Positions 26,336 through 36,012 are shown, counted from the first letter of the stretch. The stretch is DNA of 64,000 bases from an uncultured Veillonellaceae bacterium (GCA_902801565.1 CADCIX010000003.1:24459-88458), one strand, 5' to 3'. The notes: generated by a model from the letters alone, not told the origin. Program-made: numbers and translations.

Positions 26336-26815
26336 TCATTCATCAACATATTCAAAAGTTGAGTCGATATCATATTTCCTCATGTCTTTGGAAAGAGCGT
26401 AGCAATCTTCAATATAGGCCTTTCCAAAGTACATCATCATTCCATATCCTGCCGCAGCCGCAATTCCTTGACCGATAAGGGGAACATACTTGGCTGCATT
26501 TTTCCCAAGATATTTCTTCCCTACACTCTTAAGAAGAATGACAACCCCTTCCTTAGTAGCGTAATCGAAAACCTTCTTTACCAAGGGAAGAAGTATCTCG
26601 TATTTCCGAAGTTTCGCTTCCATGCTGCTGTCCAGTCCGAATCTGCTCCGTATGTCCATCATGAGCTTCAGGCAGATTCCTGCATCAATACCAACATCAA
26701 CACCAGGAATGGGATTGATGCCATTCGCAGCACCCATCAGAGCATATTTCTTCAATACGGACTGGCAGTCATCTTTGACCTTATCTAAATCCTGCACCAC
26801 AGCATTCCGGCTCAT
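26336..26815 (-). CDS. Hypothetical protein, DUF697/EcsC-like helical
   Basis: A 159-residue protein rich in helices. ANGINPIPGVDVGIDAGICL and the downstream GQGIAAAAGYGMMMYFGKAY recall the amphipathic/hydrophobic segments of DUF697 proteins, which associate with membranes or small GTPases. The start is the ATG at 26815, set by GGAGGTG eight bases upstream. Its function is unknown; it lies next to the kinase-helicase operon but is on the other strand. Confidence 0.65.
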   Translation of the reverse strand: MSRNAVVQDLDKVKDDCQSVLKKYALMGAANGINPIPGVDVGIDAGICLKLMMDIRSRFGLDSSMEAKLRKYEILLPLVKKVFDYATKEGVVILLKSVGKKYLGKNAAKYVPLIGQGIAAAAGYGMMMYFGKAYIEDCYALSKDMRKYDIDSTFEYVDE

Positions 26816-26935
26816 ATGAAGCACCTCCCCGTAGTCCGTCTAAACCTTGCACACCCATTCATTGCATAACTGGGTACTTTGGCGTGGTGGCTTATAGCTC
26901 ACCTTATACAATCATACTACAAAATTTCTGACAAG

Positions 26936-27175
26936 TCAATCTTTACCTTCGTCAAGGTGTTTTGCTCCGGGCGACCCCAAATACTTTCTGACCATATCCA
27001 TGACCTGCTCTTCTGAAAACATATCCATCATGTTGATTCCTGCAATCAAGTTCAGATACCTGAAACACCAATGAACAACATAAGCCGCCTTCCCTTCCAT
27101 GACCAATGCCTTCATATCCATAATAATTGCCCGATATGCAGCCATCTTCTGTGTTATTTCCTCATTAGAGCACAT
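26936..27175 (-). CDS. Small hypothetical protein (79 aa)
   Basis: A helical 79-residue protein, MCSNEEITQKMAAYRAII at the N-terminus and SEEQVMDMVRKYLGSPGAKH near the end. No domain is recognised. No ribosome site is evident before the ATG. It diverges from the kinase-helicase operon, with 155 bases between the two starts, so a joint regulatory region or role is possible but unproven. Confidence 0.5.
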   Translation of the reverse strand: MCSNEEITQKMAAYRAIIMDMKALVMEGKAAYVVHWCFRYLNLIAGINMMDMFSEEQVMDMVRKYLGSPGAKHLDEGKD

Positions 27176-27189
27176 AGCATGTTGATCTA

Positions 27190-27218
27190 TTGAAAAATCT
27201 GGGCTTATAGAGTAGAAT
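27190..27218 (+). promoter_or_regulatory. Promoter of the kinase-helicase operon
   Basis: TTGAAA (27190-27195), a 17-base spacer and TAGAAT (27213-27218). The expected start site leaves an untranslated leader of about 105 bases before the first gene, whose ATG has GGGAGG upstream. Confidence 0.6.
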
Positions 27219-27330
27219 GGATATCATGCTGTAGATTAGTTGCGCCTATGTCCAGTTCCTTTTTTGTGGAAATCTGTCTTTTCTCAGTACACATTCGTTT
27301 ATCATCACTCTGACTCGGGAGGAAATATTT

Positions 27331-28752
27331 ATGGATTCAAATTTCTCATTTATCAAAGAACTTTTCCCTGAAACGTATGACTATTTAGAAGAAGCAGAAA
27401 AAAATATTCGTCAAGACATAGGCCTCAAAATACTTCGACAAGCTCTGGAAAGCCTTGTAGAGGAGACTGTACGAATGTCAAACGCAGAATTCTTGTTCAA
27501 AAAATATGCGCGAATGAAAAAAATTCCCGCATACCCAGAACTTTCCTTAGAGCATAAACTCAACGTCCTTACTTCAGAAGAAACGCTAACAGAATTAGGG
27601 TGGAAGGGAATCAAGCCCTTACTCCCGACAGTGACTGCAAAAATCAAATGCGAACTTTTGGACGGAACCAAAAAATCGCTGGATGTATACACTTTTTTAC
27701 GTCGCTATGGAAACGCCAACAGCCATATCGAAAAACAAAATTTTATCAAAATAACATATCCCACATCAATAAAAGCCTTAAAAGGATTCCATTCGGTTCT
27801 CTCTGCAATCTGTAAGCAAAAAGGAATCCAGACAACTCCATTTAACGAAAACAGAATGCCGATAGGAGGACAGGAGCACACGTACATAATTGATGATTAT
27901 AAAGCTCCGCCGACAGATGCCCCGATGTCAAAATGCCAGGTTGAGTTCCTTGCACATTTCAATCGCAGTGGAAGCCGGACAGGGACACAATATGCACTGA
28001 TCCGCCAGTATGACAAGAAGGATGTGGATACGACCTTCCTTCTCCGGAATGTCGATACCGTGCAAAAGACGCAGGATGATCTGATTGACACGCTTCCGCC
28101 CTGCATGGTGCGTCCCGTAGAAATCAGTCCCATCGAAAATCAGAGCAGCCCCTTCTATATCATCGCATATCATTTCCGGGAAAAGCCCCACGCTCTTTCC
28201 GATGAACTTCTGCAATCCCTCGACAAAAAGAACCGCCTATTCATCTGCGAGGAACTTGCCCGTTGCATGGCAGACCTCCACCAGATGGGAATCTATCACA
28301 GGCTCCTTTCCTATGCAAGCGTGTATATATGCGATTACAGTGCCTGGGGAAAGGGATGGATGCCGCATCTTGTGAAATTTGACTTCGCAAAACTCGTCGC
28401 AAAAATCGAAGAGGACGAGTTGGAGACCGTCAAGGAGCAGACAATAGAAGCCAAGGAAATGATCAAGGACAAAAGCATCAAAAAATACATTCCCCTTGAC
28501 TGGAAACTCGAAAACTGGGAAAAAGTGGACGTGTATTCCCTGGGCATCCTGTTCTGCGACATCCTGTCCGGCACCATCAGCCCTGATTACAATAGCATGA
28601 TCAAATCCATGAAACAGTTAAAGAAATCGAAAGAAATCTCGGATGGATTTCTGAACCTCATTGGCACGATGATCAACAGTGCTTTTTCAAAACGTCCTTC
28701 TATGGCAGAAGTCCACAAATCACTGCAAGCGGAGATGGCATCATGGAATTGA
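27331..28752 (+). CDS. Pseudokinase with N-terminal helical domain, gene 1 of candidate defence operon
   Basis: A 473-residue protein in two parts. Residues 1-165 are helical with FLRRYGNANSH, resembling the R..GN...H pattern of DUF4145-type domains. Residues 205-470 have a protein-kinase outline: a catalytic-loop equivalent YHRLLSYASVYI near residue 323, where the HRD aspartate and following Asn are replaced; DFAK instead of DFG near 352; and the alpha-F motif VDVYSLGILF near 399. Loss of the catalytic Asp argues for a pseudokinase. It overlaps the active-looking kinase gene by 10 bases, so they probably act together. Confidence 0.7.
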   Translation: MDSNFSFIKELFPETYDYLEEAEKNIRQDIGLKILRQALESLVEETVRMSNAEFLFKKYARMKKIPAYPELSLEHKLNVLTSEETLTELGWKGIKPLLPTVTAKIKCELLDGTKKSLDVYTFLRRYGNANSHIEKQNFIKITYPTSIKALKGFHSVLSAICKQKGIQTTPFNENRMPIGGQEHTYIIDDYKAPPTDAPMSKCQVEFLAHFNRSGSRTGTQYALIRQYDKKDVDTTFLLRNVDTVQKTQDDLIDTLPPCMVRPVEISPIENQSSPFYIIAYHFREKPHALSDELLQSLDKKNRLFICEELARCMADLHQMGIYHRLLSYASVYICDYSAWGKGWMPHLVKFDFAKLVAKIEEDELETVKEQTIEAKEMIKDKSIKKYIPLDWKLENWEKVDVYSLGILFCDILSGTISPDYNSMIKSMKQLKKSKEISDGFLNLIGTMINSAFSKRPSMAEVHKSLQAEMASWN

Positions 28753-29603
28753 AATTCACATCCACACATACCTACGTTCCCGTTGATGCCACGCGCAAGG
28801 AAAATGGGACGACAATCGTATATACAGCCCTTGACAAGGAATACGGGCGCAAAGTCTTCATCAAGGAAGTGCCGATTGATGGCGGAAATGCCAAGGAAAA
28901 AGAAAAAAAGCTTCACCAGGCCATGCTTGAGGTCAAGGCAATGATGCGGGTGGAGGACGCCACCTGCTTCATCCCTCGCATCTACGAGTCATTTTACGAT
29001 GACAAGACCAGCAGGCTCTACATCGTGATGCAGCTCATCAAGGGCAAAAGCCTCCGTGAATATATGAAGGCGGCCTCACCGCTCATGATGACGGACTGGA
29101 TGATTTCCCTCTGCAACATCCTATCGGCACTGGAGCAGAACCATCTGCAAAACAAGGACGTGAAACCGGAGAATATCATCATCACGCCAGGAAAGCATTT
29201 GTTCTTGATAGATTTCGATATTTCAATTTCCGCGCCACAGCGCAACATCGGCACGAAATGCTATCGTGCGCCGGAAATGATAAAGCGGGAGGATATGCAC
29301 GAAACAAGCCGGAACAAGGTCGATATATTCGCCGTGGGTGTCATGCTCTACGAATTCTTTGCAGGGAGTGTTCCCCAGGAAGACGGCTCCGACTACGATA
29401 TATCTCCCTTTAACGACAAGAAGGAATGGGACACCTTCATTTCCCCGATGGAAAAGAATCCGAACGTTCCCGATGCTATGAATGAGATCATCATCAAGTG
29501 TATGAAACTACGCCCGGAGGACCGATATGGAACTGCCGCGGATCTGAAGCGCGCTCTCATAAATGCAAAGCGCGTCATAAAATCCATGAGAAACCGGAGG
29601 TAA
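28743..29603 (+). CDS. Ser/Thr protein kinase, gene 2 of candidate defence operon
   Basis: A 286-residue soluble Hanks-type kinase. The ATP lysine is in KVFIKEV near residue 40, the alpha-C glutamate in QAMLEVKAM, the catalytic loop is KDVKPENIII near residue 138 with Asp, Lys and Asn present, and the metal motif is DFD (LIDFDIS) near 155. GTKCYRAPEM is the activation-segment end and VDIFAVGVMLYEF the alpha-F helix. The glycine-rich loop is weak. HRD is NKD. It has no transmembrane or sensor domain, so input probably comes from the pseudokinase or the helicase. Confidence 0.85.
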   Translation: MELKFTSTHTYVPVDATRKENGTTIVYTALDKEYGRKVFIKEVPIDGGNAKEKEKKLHQAMLEVKAMMRVEDATCFIPRIYESFYDDKTSRLYIVMQLIKGKSLREYMKAASPLMMTDWMISLCNILSALEQNHLQNKDVKPENIIITPGKHLFLIDFDISISAPQRNIGTKCYRAPEMIKREDMHETSRNKVDIFAVGVMLYEFFAGSVPQEDGSDYDISPFNDKKEWDTFISPMEKNPNVPDAMNEIIIKCMKLRPEDRYGTAADLKRALINAKRVIKSMRNRR

Positions 29604-29608
29604 TATGC

Positions 29609-29767
29609 TTGGACGAATCCATCCTAAAGGAATTCACGAAGGAAATCCTTCCACTCTATGACACCACGGGACGGGAGGCGCAACTTCCGCAAAAACTGCA
29701 GCCGGCAGAGGCCGTTCTTCCAGAGTCGGAAGAACTGGAAAAATGGAGGAACACACATGGAAAATGA
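29609..29767 (+). CDS. 52-residue acidic protein, gene 3 of candidate defence operon
   Basis: A TTG at 29609, nine bases after GGAGG, opens a frame whose start reads DESILKEFTKEILPLYDTTG and whose end is EELEKWRNTHGK. Its last 11 bases overlap the helicase start, as in a coupled operon. The pattern of an amphipathic helix plus Pro/Glu-rich tail suits an adaptor or kinase substrate (several Thr and Ser). No homologue is recognised. The tight spacing and ribosome site support translation. Confidence 0.6.
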   Translation: MDESILKEFTKEILPLYDTTGREAQLPQKLQPAEAVLPESEELEKWRNTHGK

Positions 29768-32700
29768 GCTGCTGCTGTTTGACGCCAACATTGCCGTCCC
29801 CCTGCCCCAGCCATTGCGCATATCCATTTCCCAAAAAACCTATGAACAGATCATTGACGCGCAGGATAACTTAGGTGCCTTGGTACAGCTTTCTTCCAGC
29901 AAGACACTGATTTGCACAAGTCGTCTCGACTATTCCGGCGAAACCACGTATTCCTTCTTTACCCCCAACGGCAAATTTATCTGCAAGCACAGCCCTGGAA
30001 ACGGAAGATATCCTGCCGCCATGTTTTCCACGGCGTTCAATCCCATGCCAAGTTTCGGCGAACAAAACGATGCATTGACCAAGGGAAGGGTATTCTTCAT
30101 CCCGAAGGGAATCATCGTCAAGGTCAAGCTCAACGAATACCAGGAATACTTTTGCTTGCGGAATGGCCGGACCTTCCAGGCAGATGATTTCGACGATGAG
30201 GGCGTCTCCCAATCCATCGAGGCCATCATGGAAACGATGGAAACAGAAAATGCCGCTCCTCCGGAACCGCCGGCACTAAGCGAGGGCCTGGCGGAAATGC
30301 TGGATATTGCAGAGCAGTACGCCAAGCTGGAAAACGAAATCGAAGAGACAAGGGTCCAGGAGGCTGGGAGCCTCCCCTACACATCCATCCATGGTGCAGA
30401 AAATGACAGTGACCGAACGGCAGCCACGCTGGTTGTCGGTGATTTTGATGAAACAATATACAAAGAGCGGGCGCAAGTCATCATCACGGACAAGAACGAA
30501 AAAGAGCATACCGCGGAAGTGAAACAGGCCGTCAAGCCAAAAGACGGAAAAGAGGGAACGCTGGAACTGCTCTTCAAGGAACAATTGGATTTCCAGCAGT
30601 TTGAACAGCAAGGCTTCCTCATGCCCAGCTTCAATGAAGTCAACATGGCCGTGCAGATAAAAGCAATCGACAACATACGGAAAGGGTCCTCGCCTGCGGC
30701 CTCCTATATGAACGACATATTCGATGACCGTGGGTTCGATGATTTCGAGGAAAAGAATATGTCTGCCGTTGACGAGGCCATCCGTGCATTGAAGAATCCG
30801 CCGAATCCGAGCCAAATCAATGCCATCAAGGCAGGCATAAACACAAACAACGTCTTTCTCGTCATGGGGCCTCCGGGAACAGGAAAAACGACAGTCATCC
30901 TTGAATGGATCAAGCATTTTGTCAAGCGGGAGCACCTTCGCGTCCTGGTATCCTCCCAAAACAACAAGGCCGTGGACAATGTGCTGGAAAGAATCAAGGA
31001 AGAACCGGACATCGATATGATACGGATCGGCACAGAACTGCGGGTAGAACCAGGAATCCGTGACTTTCTCTTTGACAGGAAAGTCACGAAACTTCGGGAA
31101 TCCATACAGGGCACAACGACAGAAAAAGCAGAGACCTTGCGCCGCCAATATCAGGCATGGAAGGAGATTTCTCTCATCGCCCGTCGTCTCCAATCGGCAC
31201 TGGAACAGAAAAAAGCCGCATGGGATGAACTGCAGGAAAAAATCACGTCGGAATTAATGCCGATGTATCAAAACATCTGCCGCATCTATGATGCGTATCA
31301 TACATCTTCCATCCACATTGCAGAATGCAGGAAACAGATCCAGGAAAAAAGCGAAAAACTGGAGACACTCAAGAAGAAATCCACAGGACTATGGAATGTC
31401 GTATACTGGCTTCCGATTTTTTTCCATCGTAGAAAACTGAACCAGTTGTTTGATGAATTTGCCCAACTGCGGGCCGAGGAAGAAACACTGGTCAACGAGT
31501 ACAATCTGGAATACCCAAAATATACCAGGCAAAAGGAATTGCTGTGCAACGGATTATACCGGCAGTTCTCTTCGGAGCGCACATCGGCGCAAACCATCGA
31601 TGAGGAACTGGAAAAACAGGTCCGCCAGCCGCTGGACGACTCCTTTGGCCTGTTTTCTGCGCTCAAGAAAAACATCGGGCATACCTTTCAGAAAATGGAA
31701 GAAAACCAGGAATCGGTTCCCTGCTGGCAATCCCCAGAATTTTGCTTCTCCCTGGAATCCGAACTGCAACGCTGCAAGAGCCTCACGGAACTGGTGCAGG
31801 AATGGCAGGAAGAGGTATTGGAACGCCAAAACTACTCTTTGCAGAACATCGTACTGGAAAGCGTGAATCTGGTGGGGGCCACTTGTATAGGCGTCAGTTC
31901 CCAGAGGCGCTTTGACGGCTTGAAATTCGACGTGACCATCATCGACGAGGCAGGACAGATCCAGCTTCATAAAGCCCTTGTCCCCATGAGCGTATCTCCC
32001 AAACTCATCATGCTTGGCGACCATAAACAGATTCCACCGACTCCCGACCAGGATATGGAAGCCCGTTGCATCGATCATGAAATCTCTGCGGAGTTCCTGT
32101 CGAAAAGCCTGTTCGAGTCCATGTACGAATCCTTCCCGGAATCCAACAAAATCATGCTGGATACCCAGTATCGGATGCCGGGGGAAATTGCCGATACCCT
32201 CTCCCATGCCTTTTACGAGGACAAATACCTCTCCTGGCAGGGGAAACGAAACCTTCCCAGCATTCTCCCGTTCCTTTCGGAGAAACCGTACATCATCATT
32301 GATACCAGCGGGGCGGGAAGCAGCCGCTATGAGCAGAAACTGCAGGATAGCTGTCAAAACGATCTTGAAGCAAAACTCATAGAAACTATCGTGAGAAAAA
32401 TGGTGCAGCATGGGCAGGACATGGATGAGGTTGGCATCATCTCCGCATACAAGAAGCAGGTCGCAGTCATTGTCAAACAGCTGCGTCCCTTGCTGGGCGA
32501 AAAATCCTCTGCTATCGCAGCCACATTGGACAGCTTTCAGGGGCAGGAACGCGATGTCATCCTTTACAGTTTCACACGAAGTTCGCAAAGGCCACCCCAT
32601 ATACCCCGCATAGGGTTTCTCTATGAACTGCGCCGTCTGAATGTTGCCATGAGCCGCCCCAAAAAGACGCTGGTCATGATTGGGGATATGCCCTTTCTGC

Positions 32701-32873
32701 AAACCTGTGCGTATATACCACCAGCAGAAGACGATGAGGAAGACAACGAGCAGGAACGTTACCAGAAAAGCGAGAAACGATTCAGCGCATTTATCAAAGA
32801 GATGGTTGCCGACGTAAAGTCACATGGAGACTATATCTCTTATCATGAATTCCTGCGTCGAATGGAAGGATGA
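29757..32873 (+). CDS. UPF1/DNA2-like superfamily 1 helicase, gene 4 of candidate defence operon
   Basis: A 1038-residue protein. Residues 1-330 are an unassigned N-terminal region with acidic stretches. The Walker A motif GPPGTGKTT is near residue 372, Walker B DEAG near 730, GDHKQIPPT near 755, QYRMPGEI near 803 and the C-terminal motifs LDSFQGQERDVI and RRLNVAMSRPKKTL near 925-965. About 350 residues containing coiled coil separate Walker A from Walker B, as in COG1112 helicases. ATG at 29757 follows GGAGG. No nuclease motif is seen. Confidence 0.88.
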   Translation: MENELLLFDANIAVPLPQPLRISISQKTYEQIIDAQDNLGALVQLSSSKTLICTSRLDYSGETTYSFFTPNGKFICKHSPGNGRYPAAMFSTAFNPMPSFGEQNDALTKGRVFFIPKGIIVKVKLNEYQEYFCLRNGRTFQADDFDDEGVSQSIEAIMETMETENAAPPEPPALSEGLAEMLDIAEQYAKLENEIEETRVQEAGSLPYTSIHGAENDSDRTAATLVVGDFDETIYKERAQVIITDKNEKEHTAEVKQAVKPKDGKEGTLELLFKEQLDFQQFEQQGFLMPSFNEVNMAVQIKAIDNIRKGSSPAASYMNDIFDDRGFDDFEEKNMSAVDEAIRALKNPPNPSQINAIKAGINTNNVFLVMGPPGTGKTTVILEWIKHFVKREHLRVLVSSQNNKAVDNVLERIKEEPDIDMIRIGTELRVEPGIRDFLFDRKVTKLRESIQGTTTEKAETLRRQYQAWKEISLIARRLQSALEQKKAAWDELQEKITSELMPMYQNICRIYDAYHTSSIHIAECRKQIQEKSEKLETLKKKSTGLWNVVYWLPIFFHRRKLNQLFDEFAQLRAEEETLVNEYNLEYPKYTRQKELLCNGLYRQFSSERTSAQTIDEELEKQVRQPLDDSFGLFSALKKNIGHTFQKMEENQESVPCWQSPEFCFSLESELQRCKSLTELVQEWQEEVLERQNYSLQNIVLESVNLVGATCIGVSSQRRFDGLKFDVTIIDEAGQIQLHKALVPMSVSPKLIMLGDHKQIPPTPDQDMEARCIDHEISAEFLSKSLFESMYESFPESNKIMLDTQYRMPGEIADTLSHAFYEDKYLSWQGKRNLPSILPFLSEKPYIIIDTSGAGSSRYEQKLQDSCQNDLEAKLIETIVRKMVQHGQDMDEVGIISAYKKQVAVIVKQLRPLLGEKSSAIAATLDSFQGQERDVILYSFTRSSQRPPHIPRIGFLYELRRLNVAMSRPKKTLVMIGDMPFLQTCAYIPPAEDDEEDNEQERYQKSEKRFSAFIKEMVADVKSHGDYISYHEFLRRMEG

Positions 32874-32876
32874 ACC

Positions 32877-34262
32877 ATGGAAAAGAAACGACAGAAAATC
32901 AGACTTGCAAATGCCGTAGCCCAGATTCGGAGACACTATCCGAAAATCACGCCCGAAAGCATACGCTTTGCGGCGATGGTGTTCTATCCCGTTGCACTGG
33001 TGGAGGTAGTTGCATGGGAAAAGAGTGTCGAGGATTTTGACTCGGTACAGCTCATGATCCTGCGCTTCATCAGCCTTAGAATGGGACAGGAGGAGATTGC
33101 GGAACTGACGGGACTGACACCGGCCTACATCGCAAAAATCAAAGAACTCCTCTACGGCTACGGGCATATCACCCCCGATGGAACCATCACGGAACTCGGC
33201 AGGGAATCCATCGAGTATGACCATGGGAATGGGAAGAAAGTCGAATACAAGGAATCAAAACGCCACGTCCAGCTCGATGCCCTTTCCCTCTCCATAATTC
33301 CCTATGAAAAGAGTGTGGATGAAACCACATTCTATGAAAAATCCCTTGCCCACGGCTACCAGGTTGGCGTGATTTCTTATCCCGAGGGCATCGATGCCCA
33401 GACGCTGGAAATGCAACTCAAGAAGATAGACTATCAAGAGATTACAGGAGCCAGTGACATTCATGTAAACATTGTTTCCATATCTGAAATGCGATGCCTG
33501 AAGCTCCGCTATGCCATCTCCTGCATGCTTTGCCTTGACGGCAGCAATACTCCCATCGTGTTTGGGCGGCGAAAGGGACAGAAGAAAGCAAGCACCTTAT
33601 GGATTCCTTTCGGCATCGAATCGGAACAGGTGCGGCAATGCTATGGATTTGAGGATATCAGCATCGTCGGCTTGGGCGACGCCGCCAGGCATCTGAATTC
33701 CATGAAGGCAAGATTTGATGAAAGATGGGAATTCCCTCTGAAGAAGGCGGCCCGGGAAACCAATCCCAAACCATCGAAACAATGGAATATGCCCCTTTCC
33801 ACGAAAGAAAGGGGCATATTTGAAGCAAAGGCATTGCTGGAGGGGGCATTGGATCTTTACCCCTTTGCGCAAAATTCATACCAATGGAATTATCAGGAAC
33901 AAGGCGGAACACTCATTGTCAGCAGTGAGTCTTTTGCAGATTCCCGCCGCGTTTCCTCCATGGCACGAATTCTTTTAGGATTTGCCATGGACGGTGTTTT
34001 CTCGCTCACCACGGAAAAATTATGTGGCCGCATCGTTACCGTCCGCCCGATGGAAAACGACAAACTTCTGCAGGATGTGATAGATCTTTTGCAAAACTCA
34101 TTGAAGCAAAGCAAGGGCTACACTGTAGACAGATATTTGAAAAACAGCTTTGGGGACGGTTCCGAAGTAGAGGCAGAAAACGGAAACTCTCTTTTGGAGA
34201 GGTTGAAACATGTACTCTCTGACTTTTTATCGGGCACACCGCTGGAAGATGACTCTATTTAG
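32877..34262 (+). CDS. HTH-containing protein of unknown function, gene 5 of candidate defence operon
   Basis: A 461-residue protein. Residues 55-110 form a helix-turn-helix (MGQEEIAELTGLTPAYIAKI) followed by a wing-like turn (GHITPDGTITELG). The remainder (residues 110-461) has no recognised domain; a conserved-looking stretch is PFGIESEQVRQCYGFEDISI. It starts 3 bases after the helicase stop with GAAGGA upstream. It might be the nucleic-acid sensor or effector. Its last 8 bases overlap the convergent amylase gene. Confidence 0.7.
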   Translation: MEKKRQKIRLANAVAQIRRHYPKITPESIRFAAMVFYPVALVEVVAWEKSVEDFDSVQLMILRFISLRMGQEEIAELTGLTPAYIAKIKELLYGYGHITPDGTITELGRESIEYDHGNGKKVEYKESKRHVQLDALSLSIIPYEKSVDETTFYEKSLAHGYQVGVISYPEGIDAQTLEMQLKKIDYQEITGASDIHVNIVSISEMRCLKLRYAISCMLCLDGSNTPIVFGRRKGQKKASTLWIPFGIESEQVRQCYGFEDISIVGLGDAARHLNSMKARFDERWEFPLKKAARETNPKPSKQWNMPLSTKERGIFEAKALLEGALDLYPFAQNSYQWNYQEQGGTLIVSSESFADSRRVSSMARILLGFAMDGVFSLTTEKLCGRIVTVRPMENDKLLQDVIDLLQNSLKQSKGYTVDRYLKNSFGDGSEVEAENGNSLLERLKHVLSDFLSGTPLEDDSI

Positions 34263-36012
34263 AACCACCTTTTTCACTGCGATAAATCCTCGCCTCCAGC
34301 GGAGCCAGTTCCTGTGCCTTGCCTTCCTTTTCGCTGTCCAGCAGGAGTTTCTGCCCCTCGGTCAGTTCCTTGGGAAGAGCTGCGGGCTTCAGGGAGAAAT
34401 TCACCACCGTGGTGAGGGTGCTTCCTTCCAGCTTGCGCGAAAAAGCGAAAATCTGTTCATCCTGTGGAAGAAGCAACTCATAGCTGCCCTCGGTCAATTC
34501 CGGATGGCTCTTGCGGAATTTGGCCAGCTTCTGATACCAGGAGAGGACGGAATCGCGGTCCCGGCTCTCGACCCTTGCATTGACCTGGGCGTAGTCATCG
34601 TGGACAGGCAGCCAGGGCGTGCCGCTGGTGAAGCCTGCATTTTTGCTTGCATCCCACTGCATGGGTGTGCGGGCATTGTCGCGGCTGAAATAGTGCACAA
34701 AGCCCAGCGCCTCTTCCGGGGTAAAGCCCTCGTCAATGGCCGTCTGATACTGCCCCTTGGAGGAAATGTCATTGTAATCCTCAATGGAAGACCAGGCCAC
34801 ATTGGCAAAGCCCAGTTCCTGCCCCTCATAGATGAAGGGGGTTCCCCGCAAAGTGAGGCATACGGCAGCCATGGCCTTGGCCGCCTTTTCCCTGTCCGCT
34901 CCCTTCGGGAAGAAGTGATTCACGCATCTGGGCTGGTCATGGTTTTCAAAAAACACCGGGCACCAGCCATTATCCCTGGTAGCCAGCTGGCTGGCGCTCA
35001 GGGCCCCCTTCATCTCCGGCAGGGTCCATTCCGTTGGACGGCACCATACCTCGCCATTCTTCAGGGCCAAGTTCATATGACTGAACTCGAAGACCATGTC
35101 AAAGACCCCATTGTCCCCCACCCAAAGGGGCAGATCCTCCGGGGACACGCCGTTGGCCTCGCCCACGGTGAAGATATCCCGGCCCTGGAACACTTCCCGC
35201 TTGAACTCATGAAGATAATCCAGGATTCCCTCGGTATTGGCGGTCATATTGTGGATGCCCGACAGGCCATCCTCCCCGTCCACGGGACCGTCCTTGAGCG
35301 CCGGCTTCTTGATATAGGTGATGGCATCAATGCGGAAACCTCCCACACCCTTGTCCAGCCAGAAACGGGCCGCCCGATAGAGAGCCTGCCTTACCTCCGG
35401 ATTTTCCCAGTTCAGATCCGGCTGCTGGGGAGCAAAGGTATGCAAATAGTACTGGCCCCTTGCCTCGCACCAGGTCCAGGCCGGGCCGCCGAAGATGCTC
35501 CGCCAGTTGGTGGGAGCGCTGCCGTCGGGCTTGGGGTCGGCCCAGATATACCAGTCGGCCTTGGGATTGCTGCGGTCTTTGCTGGACTCCTTAAACCAGG
35601 CATGCTGATCGGAGCTGTGGTTGTAGACCAAATCCATCACCAGACGGATATCACGCTTCCCCGCCTCCTGCACCAGCCGGTCAAAATCCTCCATGGTGCC
35701 GTAAGAGGGGTCAATGGCCTCATAATCCGCAATGTCATAGCCGTTGTCCACCATGGGCGACGGGTAGACCGGCGTGAGCCAGATGGCTCCGCAGCCCAGG
35801 CTCCTGATATGGTCCAGATGCCCAATCATGCCGGGGATATCCCCCACACCATCTCCCGTGGTATCTGCAAAGCTCTTTGGATAAATCTGGTACACCGATG
35901 TTTTCTGCCACCACTTCAGATCCCCTGCTTCCGCAGCCTGGGCCGTGCTCCAAAGCAGCCAAAAGCAGAGCCCTGCCAATAGTGCCAAAGTTTCCCTGAA
36001 TAAAAGATTCAT
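34255..36012 (-). CDS. Exported alpha-glucosidase / oligo-1,6-glucosidase (GH13)
   Basis: A 585-residue glycoside hydrolase with a signal peptide (FRETLALLAGLCFWLLWS, cleavage after AQA), so it acts outside the inner membrane. GH13 regions are clear: DLVYNHSSDQH, QPDLNW, GFRIDAI with the Asp nucleophile, FTVGEANG with the acid Glu and FENHDQPR with the third carboxylate. QPDLNW and the overall pattern fit the oligo-1,6-glucosidase/alpha-glucosidase group. ATG at 36012 follows GGAGGG. A secreted form of this usually cytoplasmic enzyme suggests periplasmic maltodextrin or isomaltose use. Confidence 0.88.
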   Translation of the reverse strand: MNLLFRETLALLAGLCFWLLWSTAQAAEAGDLKWWQKTSVYQIYPKSFADTTGDGVGDIPGMIGHLDHIRSLGCGAIWLTPVYPSPMVDNGYDIADYEAIDPSYGTMEDFDRLVQEAGKRDIRLVMDLVYNHSSDQHAWFKESSKDRSNPKADWYIWADPKPDGSAPTNWRSIFGGPAWTWCEARGQYYLHTFAPQQPDLNWENPEVRQALYRAARFWLDKGVGGFRIDAITYIKKPALKDGPVDGEDGLSGIHNMTANTEGILDYLHEFKREVFQGRDIFTVGEANGVSPEDLPLWVGDNGVFDMVFEFSHMNLALKNGEVWCRPTEWTLPEMKGALSASQLATRDNGWCPVFFENHDQPRCVNHFFPKGADREKAAKAMAAVCLTLRGTPFIYEGQELGFANVAWSSIEDYNDISSKGQYQTAIDEGFTPEEALGFVHYFSRDNARTPMQWDASKNAGFTSGTPWLPVHDDYAQVNARVESRDRDSVLSWYQKLAKFRKSHPELTEGSYELLLPQDEQIFAFSRKLEGSTLTTVVNFSLKPAALPKELTEGQKLLLDSEKEGKAQELAPLEARIYRSEKGGSK

